Shown here in pieces: positions 1 to 7,946 of a stretch of DNA of 64,000 nucleotides. The notes under the pieces were generated by a model that saw only the letters and a program-made list of their open reading frames with translations, was not told the origin of the DNA and ran no database searches. Source of the DNA: Candidatus Palauibacter polyketidifaciens (lineage in GTDB: Bacteria > Gemmatimonadota > Gemmatimonadetes > Palauibacterales > Palauibacteraceae). Where the stretch lies: the NCBI RefSeq assembly GCF_947581785.1, contig NZ_CANPVO010000020.1, positions 16,215-80,214 on the forward strand, read 5' to 3'. Position 1 is the stretch's first letter; the number at the start of each line of letters is the position of its first letter. Both the position numbers and the translations under genes were made by a program.

Positions 1-664
1 TCGCATGCACGCCGCCGTCCGGCTCGACGACCGCGTACTCCACCTCCCGCCGCGACAGGCCGTCCGGGAACTCGCCACCGGTGAAGCGAAACCCGGATGA
101 GGACACGACGACCAGCTTCCCGTCCGGCAGAACTCCGGCCAGGCTCTGGTAGGGATCCGGCAGCCGCGAGGTGCGGCCGAGTTCTCCGTTTGCGTCGAAG
201 ACGGAGAACCGCCGCTCGCCAGTGTCCGACGCCGAGATGGAGTCGCCGGGCCAGGCCCCGACTCCGGAAGGAGCGCCGAGGCTGAACTCCCCCGGCCCCT
301 CGCCCTGCCCTCCCCAGGACTGCAGATGGGTCCCGGAGGCGTCGAACGCCCGCAGTTCGCCGGAACCCGCGTTGGCGACGAGGATCCTTCCATCCGGCAG
401 GCGCGTCGCGTCCGCCACCCGAAACAGTTCGTACGCGGGGTCGCCCTCGACGGCCCCGATCGAGAGCGCGGGCTCCGCCCCGATCCTCCAGCCGACCCGC
501 GTGTCCGCCGCGGGCGCCTCGTTCTCCACGATCGTCACACCCGCACTGTCCCGCACCACCGCCTGAAGGCCCGCGCTCGCCCCCTGTGCGCCGCCGTACG
601 CAGCGAAGGAGGCCGCCGTCGCGAATAACCCGCCGCAAACGATGTGCCGCGTGGCGTGCCGCAT
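1..664 (-). CDS. Six-bladed beta-propeller protein, partial (C-terminus beyond window)
   Basis: Most distal visible member of the beta-propeller array; only about 221 N-terminal residues are in the window. ATG at 664 is preceded by GGAG nine bases upstream. A hydrophobic export signal (CGGLFATAASFAA) is followed by the family signature VVRDSAGVTIVEN and then NHL-like blade repeats, with the conserved turn GGQGEGPGEF near residue 110. Probably exported to the periplasm or outer surface; ligand unknown. It begins 26 bases after the stop of the previous propeller gene, so it belongs to the same transcript. Its N-terminal half closely resembles the gene ending at 3057. Confidence 0.85.
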   Translation of the reverse strand, partial: MRHATRHIVCGGLFATAASFAAYGGAQGASAGLQAVVRDSAGVTIVENEAPAADTRVGWRIGAEPALSIGAVEGDPAYELFRVADATRLPDGRILVANAGSGELRAFDASGTHLQSWGGQGEGPGEFSLGAPSGVGAWPGDSISASDTGERRFSVFDANGELGRTSRLPDPYQSLAGVLPDGKLVVVSSSGFRFTGGEFPDGLSRREVEYAVVEPDGGVHA

Positions 665-690
665 GGTGTGCCACTCCGGATTCCGGGGTC

Positions 691-1899
691 TCACATACGT
701 CCTCCAATATCCTGCAGTGCCGTGGGAAGGGGGTAGAGGGAGACGTATTCGATGTCGAGTTCGTCTTGCTCAATGACGATGAGATGCCGCTCGCCAACGC
801 GGGTCAGCCTGGTGCGCGCGGGGAGCGCGATGCGACCGAGAAGACGCCCTGCGCCGTCAAAGGCGAGCCAGCGCTCGCCGTCCGGATCGCCGGGGCGGCT
901 CCACTCCTGCACCCAGAGGCCGCCGGCCGGAGTGGCGCGAAGTCCGGACACGGTACCGAACGCCTCGGCGGCCGGCGCGGCGTCGAAGAACCTCGCCGCC
1001 TGCTGCCGCGCCTCGGGGGGCGCGCCCTGGATCGTCTCCTCCCGCGCCGCGTCCACGTGCGCCCGGGTGACGGTCCGGTCGCGCCCCGTCCAGCGGATCC
1101 GTCGGGTCAGCCGCCCGTCGGGATCCAGGATCCTGACCTCGTACGCGTTGCCCGTCGTCAGCGCGATGGCGTCGTCCAGGGCCGCCGCACCGGCCAGACC
1201 TTCGAAGTGCCGGGGCAGGAGCCGCGTTTCCCCCCCGATGTCGACGGGTCCGAGGTGCCATCCCGGGACGTTGAACACCGTGTCCCGCAGCGCTCCGGAC
1301 CCGGTGTAGCGGAGGCCGATGAGCGGCGACCAGGCGAAGTCCCGCGCTCGCGTCATCAGCAGGCTGGTAACGAGTACGGTCCCGTCCCGGAAGCGCCCTC
1401 CGGGCAGCGGGGCGGCCGGGAGCGGGCGCATCGGGTTTACCGAGAGGAAGCTCCCGCCCGCGGTCCAGTAGGCGAGGCGTCGATTGCGCCAGTCATAGAT
1501 GACGAGGGAATCCGACCCCGCCTTCCACACCCTCTGCGGGAGACCGAATTCGCGCGGGCCTTCGCCGAGAGACCCGAAGTGCGCCCGGAGCGTGCCATCT
1601 GTGGCGAAGATGCGGATCAGGGGCTCGATCTGGCTCACCACGACGACGGATCCGTCGTCCAGTTCGAGGGCGTCGGGGACGCGGAACATCTGGTATTCGG
1701 GCGGACCGTCCTGTCTTCCCAGGCGCAACGTCGCCGGCCCCGGCAGGCCGAACTCCGGGATATCGCCGCGGTTCTCGACGATCTCGACGCCCGCGCTGTC
1801 GCGTACCTGGAAGTCCTGGGGCGAGGCGCCGGACGCCGTATCGCATCGGATCCACAAGGCGGCGGCAACCAGGATCGTCGTCCTGCGGACGTTGTTCAT
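691..1899 (-). CDS. Six-bladed beta-propeller protein (array member 2)
   Basis: 402-residue exported protein. An N-terminal signal (TTILVAAALWIRC) is followed by QVRDSAGVEIVEN, the hallmark of this family. Blade-like repeats contain the GxGPREF turn at about residue 115 and a helical insertion AHVDAAREE near residue 280. The C-terminus ends in the shared motif DELDIEYVSLYPL. A strong Shine-Dalgarno sequence (GGGAGGAACAC) fixes the ATG at 1899. It lies 12 bases after the previous gene. Such propellers usually bind ligands or proteins; no catalytic residues are recognisable, so the molecular role is unknown. Confidence 0.87.
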   Translation of the reverse strand: MNNVRRTTILVAAALWIRCDTASGASPQDFQVRDSAGVEIVENRGDIPEFGLPGPATLRLGRQDGPPEYQMFRVPDALELDDGSVVVVSQIEPLIRIFATDGTLRAHFGSLGEGPREFGLPQRVWKAGSDSLVIYDWRNRRLAYWTAGGSFLSVNPMRPLPAAPLPGGRFRDGTVLVTSLLMTRARDFAWSPLIGLRYTGSGALRDTVFNVPGWHLGPVDIGGETRLLPRHFEGLAGAAALDDAIALTTGNAYEVRILDPDGRLTRRIRWTGRDRTVTRAHVDAAREETIQGAPPEARQQAARFFDAAPAAEAFGTVSGLRATPAGGLWVQEWSRPGDPDGERWLAFDGAGRLLGRIALPARTRLTRVGERHLIVIEQDELDIEYVSLYPLPTALQDIGGRM

Positions 1900-1911
1900 G
1901 TGTTCCTCCCG

Positions 1912-3060
1912 CTACGGGATTCGGGTGAAGCGGACGCGGGCGGCGCGCGAGACGTCGAGCGAGTCGCGCGTCGTGCCGTAGAGTTCCGTTTCGGTGACCC
2001 AGGCGGGGTATGCGAGGTTGCTGACCCCGCGCGGCCAGCGGTATCGCGCCTCCAGCGTGCCCTCGCGATAGACGTCGGCCTCGCGCATCTCATCTCCGTC
2101 GACCCCCGTCTTCTCCACCCACAGCCGGCCGGCGCGGTCGAAGAAGAGTTCGGCCAGGACCGGCTTGCGGTCGGGGACACCGAACGGATGGTCGCGCAGG
2201 TCGAACCTCTCCTTCTCCTGGTCGATCCGGGCCTGCGCGCGGCGGCGCTCGTCCGGACTCAACTCCGGTCCCTGCAGCGGCGCCTCGAGGCGCGACGTGC
2301 TCCCGTCGGGATGGTGGAGCGCGATCGCGTACGCGGAGTTGACGGCCGTGGCCCACCAGCCGCCCGACCCGTGCCCGTGAATCCACAGCGGACCGAAGGG
2401 CTGGTAGACGAAGAATGTGGCGGCCTGATCTCCTATCCTGATGTCGACGGGGCTGAAGCCGGTGGCCTGCTCCTCGGCCGTGGCCATCGGGACCGTGTCC
2501 ACGGCCATGCCCGGACCCAGGTGGAAGCGCGTGAGCCGGGTTTCGCCGGCCGCCATGCCGAGGTCCACGAGCCGGCCCTCGGCGTCGAAGGTGACCGGAG
2601 CGACCAGGTTGAAGGAGGCGTTGACGCTCCTGAGGCTGCGCGCGTACTCCGCGCCGTCGTCGCCGAGCCTGAACGCGCTGTAGCGGGCGCTCTCCCGCAC
2701 CCACAGGAGTCCATCGGGCCCGAACGTCATGCAGCAGGGGTTCGTCAGCTCGCCGGGACCGTCCCCCTGGCCTCCCAAACGGAAGGCGAAGCGCCCGTCC
2801 GCCTCGAACACCCGCACCTCGTGCGTCTGGTAGTCCGCGACGATCACCCGCCCGCGGTCGTCCGCCACCACGGAGCCGATTCTCGTGAACAGGTACGGAT
2901 CTTCTCCCTCGACTTCGCCGATCTCGAGGTCGATCGCCCCTTCGAAGACCGGGACCTCGGGAGGCGGAGCGGGGGGTTCATCGGCGCACGCGGCGACGCC
3001 GGCGAACAGCACGACCGCGACCGCGAGGAGCACGACCCTCACCGGGATTCCGGGCTTCAC
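1912..3060 (-). CDS. Six-bladed beta-propeller lipoprotein (array member 3)
   Basis: 382 residues starting with GTG, which overlaps the upstream stop as GTGA (translational coupling). The signal peptide ends at a lipobox-like VAAC, so this is likely a lipoprotein. Unlike most members it lacks the VRDSAG signature after the signal; propeller character is seen in repeats such as VVADDRGRVIVADYQTHEVRVF and GGQGDGPGEL. It also lacks the C-terminal D-x-EYV motif, ending TTRDSLDVSRAARVRFTRIP. This makes it a divergent branch of the array. Function unknown. Confidence 0.83.
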   Translation of the reverse strand: MKPGIPVRVVLLAVAVVLFAGVAACADEPPAPPPEVPVFEGAIDLEIGEVEGEDPYLFTRIGSVVADDRGRVIVADYQTHEVRVFEADGRFAFRLGGQGDGPGELTNPCCMTFGPDGLLWVRESARYSAFRLGDDGAEYARSLRSVNASFNLVAPVTFDAEGRLVDLGMAAGETRLTRFHLGPGMAVDTVPMATAEEQATGFSPVDIRIGDQAATFFVYQPFGPLWIHGHGSGGWWATAVNSAYAIALHHPDGSTSRLEAPLQGPELSPDERRRAQARIDQEKERFDLRDHPFGVPDRKPVLAELFFDRAGRLWVEKTGVDGDEMREADVYREGTLEARYRWPRGVSNLAYPAWVTETELYGTTRDSLDVSRAARVRFTRIP

Positions 3061-4283
3061 GAGCCGGAGCGGTCGAGAGGCCAGGATTCGACGTACTCGA
3101 CGTCGAGTTCGTCATCCCGCGAGCCGAGGATGTAGTCCTCGCCGATCTCCTCGACGGAGAAGCTCCCCGGCATCTCGACCAGGCCGAGGACGCGGCCCTC
3201 CGGATCGAACACGGTCCACAGCCGGTGCTGCTCTCCCGGAAGCCGGTACTCCCGGACCCAGAGGTAACCCAGCCGGTCGACGCGCACCGAGGCGAAGGCG
3301 GGGAACGCCTCGACGAGCGGCATGTCGCCGACCGCGTCCAGCGCCTCGGGACGGTCGGGGTTCTGCCGGGCCACAGCGTCCCGCAGGTCGCCCCGCGTCG
3401 GTGCGCGGACCTCGTGGTCGAGGCGGACGATCCTCGCCAGCGGCCCGTCGGGCCGGTACGCGCGGATCTCGTACTCGTCGTTGGTGGTCATGACGACCAG
3501 GTCCCCCCACGTGAACTGGAACGAGCTTCGGGGGAAGGGATAGGGGCGTGGAAAAGGCGACCCGTCGACCGTGTTGACCATGTACAGTTCCGATCCGCGG
3601 TACGCTCCCAGATCCCGCTGCACGCTCCCGTCCGCCTGGAGGATGCCATACTCCACATCCGGTCGGATGATCTCCGAGGTGCCCGGCTCACCGCGCTCGA
3701 ACGTCGTGAGAGTGGCGGCGAAGACGCTCCCGTCGGTCAGCGGTCCGACGACCGACCGGTAGCCGCCTTCCGGCCTGAGAGCGCGGCCGAACGTTCCATC
3801 CGTGGAGAAGATCGAGATCCGGCCGCTGAACGGATCTCTGGCCATCAGCGAGTCGCCCGGCCACGGTTCCAGTCCACTTGGAGCCATGGCTCCGAATTCG
3901 CCGGGACCGTCGCCCTGGCCACCCCACGACGCGAGGTGGACGCCGTTCGCGTCGTACACGCGGAGTTCGCCGGTCCCCGCGTTGGCAACCACGATCCGTC
4001 CGTCCGAGAGGCGCATCGCGCCGCCGACGCGGAAGAGTTCGTAGGCGGGGTCACCCTCCGCCGTCCCGATCGACACGGTGGCCTCGAGACCCACCCGCCA
4101 CCCCAGCCGCGAGTCGAGCGGAGGCCGCTGGTTTTCGACGATCGTAACCCCGGCACTGTCACGCACCGTGCTTTGCAGGCCGCCACCGTCGCCGCCGCCG
4201 CCGCACGCCGCAGAGAGGGAGCCGAGGATGAGCGCGGGCGTGGCCCGCAGCGTCCGCATCGTTCGCGCCATTCGGATTGTCAT
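3057..4283 (-). CDS. Six-bladed beta-propeller lipoprotein (array member 4)
   Basis: 408-residue lipoprotein: signal peptide with lipobox LSAAC, a Gly linker, then TVRDSAGVTIVENQRP. The NHL-like blades include IVVANAGTGELRVYDANG and GGQGDGPGEF; the C-terminus has the family motif DDELDVEYVESWPL. It overlaps the next gene by 4 bases and follows the upstream gene by 57 bases. No good Shine-Dalgarno sequence precedes the ATG at 4283, and a second in-frame ATG lies 12 bases downstream, so the exact start is uncertain. It is the closest local relative of the truncated gene at 1-664. Confidence 0.87.
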   Translation of the reverse strand: MTIRMARTMRTLRATPALILGSLSAACGGGGDGGGLQSTVRDSAGVTIVENQRPPLDSRLGWRVGLEATVSIGTAEGDPAYELFRVGGAMRLSDGRIVVANAGTGELRVYDANGVHLASWGGQGDGPGEFGAMAPSGLEPWPGDSLMARDPFSGRISIFSTDGTFGRALRPEGGYRSVVGPLTDGSVFAATLTTFERGEPGTSEIIRPDVEYGILQADGSVQRDLGAYRGSELYMVNTVDGSPFPRPYPFPRSSFQFTWGDLVVMTTNDEYEIRAYRPDGPLARIVRLDHEVRAPTRGDLRDAVARQNPDRPEALDAVGDMPLVEAFPAFASVRVDRLGYLWVREYRLPGEQHRLWTVFDPEGRVLGLVEMPGSFSVEEIGEDYILGSRDDELDVEYVESWPLDRSGS

Positions 4284-4340
4284 GACGTGTCCAGGGAAGG
4301 AAGGCGGGGTCGGTTCAGCCGCACCGAACCGGAGACACGA

Positions 4341-5576
4341 TCAACGACGCCTTGGTTGCGCGGAGATGAGCTCGTACACGGCGACGCTTTCTACGTCCAG
4401 GTTGTCGCGGAGGACGGCGAGGACGAGGTCTTCGGTCACGTCGAGGATTCGGAAGCGGGGTGGGGTCTCGACCGTGCCCAGCCACTCGCCGTCGGGGGAG
4501 ATGACGGTGTAGGGCGAGCCCTCTTCCGGGTAGGCCGGGCGGTAGGAGGGCAGCCATACGTTGCCGTCGGCGTCGGCGAAGGGGATGCCGAAGAACGGCA
4601 CCGGCTGGCCGATCATGGCGCGATACGCGGCCATGTCTTCCCGGATGATATCCTCGCGCCGAGCTTCGGACCCTACGCGGTGCCTGCGGTAGAGCATCCG
4701 CATGTAGGCCTCGCCGTGCTCCAGGAGTTCCGCGGCGAGCAGGTTGGGCCCGGGCCGCCATCGCACGATCTGGGATATCGCGCCGTCCGGCAGGCGCCAG
4801 GTGATCTCGGGCCTGTCGGATCGGGTGTAGACGAACTGCCCCGCGGCCACCGTCACCTCGCCCATGGGCCGGATGATCGGGGCTTCCTCTCCCGACCGCT
4901 GCCTCGGGAAGTGGTCGTACGACGCGACCGTGTCGAGGGCGCCGGTCTCGGTATCGAAGAGGGTCATGTGCCCGGCGAGCCACTCGTCCTCGATATCGAT
5001 CCAGAGACTGGCAGGGTGTCGGTTCCAGAGCAGCAGCTCGCCGGATGGGCGGATCCCGGCCACGCCGAAGTGCCCGGCCCGGGGGAGGCTTGAGATGCGC
5101 GCGACCGAATCACCGACGAAGAGCGTGAGGCGGGACAGACGATCATCGGGCACGAGGACGCTGTCCTGGCCCTGGACGAACACCGCGTGGGGGGAGATGA
5201 CTTCGCCCGGTCCCTCTCCGGCGGTGGCGAGCACCTCGTGCGTCGTGCCGTCCGGACTCAGGACGACCATGCCGCTGTACCAGGCGACGACGGCGCTTCC
5301 ATCCGGCAGGAGCCGGCCGGCGTCGACGAACTGGAATTCGTAGTCGCCGGGGTTCGCCCCGTGCCGGTACCGCGGTTCCGCCGCGAGGCCGAAGGGCGCC
5401 TCGCCCTCCGGCCGGCCGGCATACTCGACGATCCGCACGCCGGCGCTGTCCCGGACCTGGACCCCGATGTCGTCGGTAAGCCGGGGCTCCCCCCCGCAGG
5501 CGGCGAAGGTCGCCGCCAGGACCGGTATGCGGCTCGGCGCGAGTAGGCGGCTCAGCGGCTGTGCGCGGTGCCTCAC
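4341..5576 (-). CDS. Six-bladed beta-propeller lipoprotein (array member 5)
   Basis: 411 residues. The open frame extends far upstream (to 6119), but that part is antisense-frame shadow of the preceding gene. I place the start at GTG 5576, which overlaps the upstream stop as GTGA and gives a proper signal peptide ending in FAACGG. The mature protein begins GVQVRDSAGVRIVEY, has the GEGPGE turn, and ends in RDNLDVESVAVYEL, the array-type C-terminal motif. The export signal and coupling place it in the same operon as its neighbours. Ligand unknown. Confidence 0.85.
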   Translation of the reverse strand: MRHRAQPLSRLLAPSRIPVLAATFAACGGEPRLTDDIGVQVRDSAGVRIVEYAGRPEGEAPFGLAAEPRYRHGANPGDYEFQFVDAGRLLPDGSAVVAWYSGMVVLSPDGTTHEVLATAGEGPGEVISPHAVFVQGQDSVLVPDDRLSRLTLFVGDSVARISSLPRAGHFGVAGIRPSGELLLWNRHPASLWIDIEDEWLAGHMTLFDTETGALDTVASYDHFPRQRSGEEAPIIRPMGEVTVAAGQFVYTRSDRPEITWRLPDGAISQIVRWRPGPNLLAAELLEHGEAYMRMLYRRHRVGSEARREDIIREDMAAYRAMIGQPVPFFGIPFADADGNVWLPSYRPAYPEEGSPYTVISPDGEWLGTVETPPRFRILDVTEDLVLAVLRDNLDVESVAVYELISAQPRRR

Positions 5577-6682
5577 CGGGCGAAGGGCAAGTCGGCGATG
5601 TCGTACCAGTCGAGCGCTCGATCGGGAATCCCGTCGCCGTCGTCCGGGCCGACCTGCCGGTCCACCAGCACGACCAGCGTCGAGCCCAGGATGTCGAAGG
5701 CGCGGAGCCGATCGCGGACCCGCACCGACCCGAGGTAGGCGGCATCCTCGTACACGTCCAGCCAGGACCATTCGTGCTGGTCGCGCTGGGTGGCGATCCA
5801 GTAGCGGTTGGCGGCGTCGAACAACTGCTCGCCCGCGCGCAGGTAGTAGTTCTTCGGAGTGGCGCGGTAGCGCTCCAACGCCTCGTCGATGGCGGGCGTG
5901 CGCGGGAGACCCTGCGACCTGTTGAGGGCCAGGAGTTCCTCTTCCGTCCGGGCCACGTCCTGCTCGTTCGGGAGTTCCGGGACGTACAGCGGCGCGCGGA
6001 GCACGGTGGCGTCGCCGGCGCCGCCGACGAAGATCAGGTGCCCCTCGCAGGCCACGAACGCCCAGCCCCCGGCCGGGTCCGGGATGCCGTGGACGACTTG
6101 CTCGCACTCGATGTCCCACGGCCCGGGCGGCGACTCTTCCTGCCCCACGACCCCCCCGGAGGCGAGGTCCACATCGTACCGGGTCATCAGCGATCCGGAC
6201 ATCCGGCCGAGCATCACCATGTAGTCCAGCGACACGCCTGAAACGGCGGCCTCGAACGACGGGAAGGGCTGGAATACCTCCGGCAGCATCACATCCAACA
6301 CCCAGACGCCCGATGGCTCGAAGACCGTGAAGCGGCCCAGGTCGGAATCCACCACGCCGACGGTTCCCGCCTCTCCGCGCGCGAGATACGCGGGGTCGAT
6401 GAACTCGCCGGGACCTTCGCCCTCGCGTCCGAAGACTCCGACGACGCGGCCTCCCCCGTCCACGCAGCGGACCTGCCCCTCGTAGGAGTCGATGACGCAG
6501 GCCGTACGCTCGTCCGCGAGCAGCGCGACTTCCTCGCTCTCGCTCAGCGGTACGGCCGCCGTGCTGATGAGTTCGGGCGTGAAGACGCCCGAGCCCGCGG
6601 CGTCACCCCGACCGCACGCCGCTGCGAAGGCCAGGAGTGGAAGCCACGCGGTTCCGCGAATCCCTTGCACGCGGCTCATCAT
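5573..6682 (-). CDS. Six-bladed beta-propeller lipoprotein, divergent (array member 6)
   Basis: 369 residues from ATG 6682, whose ATGA overlaps the upstream stop (a second ATG directly follows at 6679). Signal peptide ends in LAFAAACGRG, a lipobox. It lacks the VRDSAG signature, but keeps propeller repeats such as RCVDGGGRVVGVFGREGEGPGEF and VVDSDLGRFTVFEPSGVW. The C-terminus (DGIPDRALDWYDIADLPF) differs from the D-x-EYV ending of the others. Coupled at both ends to neighbouring propeller genes, so stoichiometric co-expression is likely. Function unknown. Confidence 0.8.
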   Translation of the reverse strand: MMSRVQGIRGTAWLPLLAFAAACGRGDAAGSGVFTPELISTAAVPLSESEEVALLADERTACVIDSYEGQVRCVDGGGRVVGVFGREGEGPGEFIDPAYLARGEAGTVGVVDSDLGRFTVFEPSGVWVLDVMLPEVFQPFPSFEAAVSGVSLDYMVMLGRMSGSLMTRYDVDLASGGVVGQEESPPGPWDIECEQVVHGIPDPAGGWAFVACEGHLIFVGGAGDATVLRAPLYVPELPNEQDVARTEEELLALNRSQGLPRTPAIDEALERYRATPKNYYLRAGEQLFDAANRYWIATQRDQHEWSWLDVYEDAAYLGSVRVRDRLRAFDILGSTLVVLVDRQVGPDDGDGIPDRALDWYDIADLPFAR

Positions 6683-7932
6683 GGCTTTTCGAGGGAATAG
6701 AGGCGGACGTATTCGATGTCCTGCGCATCGCGCCATACGCCGAGCAGGTAGTCGTCGCCGATCTGGAGGCCGGGGGCCATGTCCGCGGTGAACCCTCGGC
6801 GCAACCCGGACGGCACGGAGACGGCGCCCAGCCAGGTGCCGTCGGCGGCGAAGACCTCGAAGGGCCCGACATCGATCCCCGCGCCGAAGAACGGCTCCAC
6901 CCAGAGGTTTCCCGCCTCATCCAGTCGGATGGAACGCAGGATCGGGAGCGTCGGAGCTCTGGGATCGTCGCGCCGGCCCCGCCCCATCTCCTCCGCCTGC
7001 TCGCGGGAAACGCCGCCGTAGGTGACGTTCGTCTCGATGTACTCCTCGATCTCAGCGTCCACGTGGGCGCTCGTGACTGGAGTGGGCGCGATGTCGCGGC
7101 GAAGGATGCGCTCGGCCCCGCTGTCCCCGAGGGAGATCGATCGTATGTGGAACGCCTCCGTATCGACCGCCGCGAGCCACCCGGGAGCGACGGCGAACCG
7201 CGGCTCCTTTCCGAAGTCGTAGGCCATAAAGGCGACACTCTCACCGTATTGCCGTACCACCTGCTCGGCGCCGGGGAAGTCCGAGACCGCCTCGATCGCC
7301 CCGTCGGCCAAGTCGACCGTTGCGACTCTGATGTCGGGCCATCTCACGACCCCTCCCTCCGGGATATCGGTACGATCCGCGAAGGACATGACGAGCTTGC
7401 GACCGGAGACGCCGAGTGCCCTCCACGGCATGAACCCGCGCCACGGCGATTCGACCGTGAGCGTGCGGACGCGTTCGCCCGCCGCGTCGAAGATCTGCAC
7501 GCGTTGCAACGCGAGGTCGTACGAGACCAGGGAGTCGCCGGAGAGCGCGCCCAGGAAGGAGAGAAACTGGTGTTCGCCGGGGCCTTCGCCTTCTCCGGCC
7601 GCGCGCCACACGAAGGTCCCGCCGGGATCGTAGCGGCGGAGTTCGCCGGAGCCCCCGTCGCCGAGCACGATGTCGCCGGAACTGAGGCGGACCGCCCCGA
7701 CGACACCGTCGAGCTCGTAGTCGGGATCTCCGGTCGCGGCCCCGATCTGGAGCAGCGGCGGCTCGCCCACCGTCCAGCCCCCGCCCGGACCCCAAGCCGA
7801 CTCGACCGCCGTGGCGACCGCGACGCCGGCGGAATCCGAGTGCAGCGTGCCCGCCGGCGCCCCCGCCGAATCGCAGGCCTGCGCGGCGAGTGCGGCCAGC
7901 AGGGGAACGAAGGCGCTACGGCCGTGCCTCAT
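6679..7932 (-). CDS. Six-bladed beta-propeller protein (array member 7, first after HEAT gene)
   Basis: 417 residues from ATG 7932, preceded by GAGG seven bases upstream; the frame upstream of this is shadow of the HEAT-repeat gene. The signal peptide ends near LAAQACDSAG (lipobox-like). The signature is degenerate (HSDSAGVAVATAVE). Blades include DIVLGDGGSGELRRYDPGG and GEGEGPGEH. An AHVDAEIEEYIET segment matches the AHVDAAREE insertion of array member 2, and the C-terminus carries RDAQDIEYVRLYSL. It begins 14 bases after the HEAT gene stop and is the first propeller gene of the operon. Confidence 0.86.
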   Translation of the reverse strand: MRHGRSAFVPLLAALAAQACDSAGAPAGTLHSDSAGVAVATAVESAWGPGGGWTVGEPPLLQIGAATGDPDYELDGVVGAVRLSSGDIVLGDGGSGELRRYDPGGTFVWRAAGEGEGPGEHQFLSFLGALSGDSLVSYDLALQRVQIFDAAGERVRTLTVESPWRGFMPWRALGVSGRKLVMSFADRTDIPEGGVVRWPDIRVATVDLADGAIEAVSDFPGAEQVVRQYGESVAFMAYDFGKEPRFAVAPGWLAAVDTEAFHIRSISLGDSGAERILRRDIAPTPVTSAHVDAEIEEYIETNVTYGGVSREQAEEMGRGRRDDPRAPTLPILRSIRLDEAGNLWVEPFFGAGIDVGPFEVFAADGTWLGAVSVPSGLRRGFTADMAPGLQIGDDYLLGVWRDAQDIEYVRLYSLEKP

Positions 7933-7946
7933 GCCGCGGCCTCGTT

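Noticed and set aside
586..3135. 849-codon open frame on the plus strand
   Set aside because: It lies antisense over the propeller genes, has Arg/Asp/Gly-rich composition with no domain motif, and arises from the high GC content; the minus-strand proteins have signals and family motifs.
5577..6119. N-terminal 181 codons of the frame containing propeller gene 5
   Set aside because: This part is an alternate frame of propeller gene 6; the signal peptide begins at GTG 5576.
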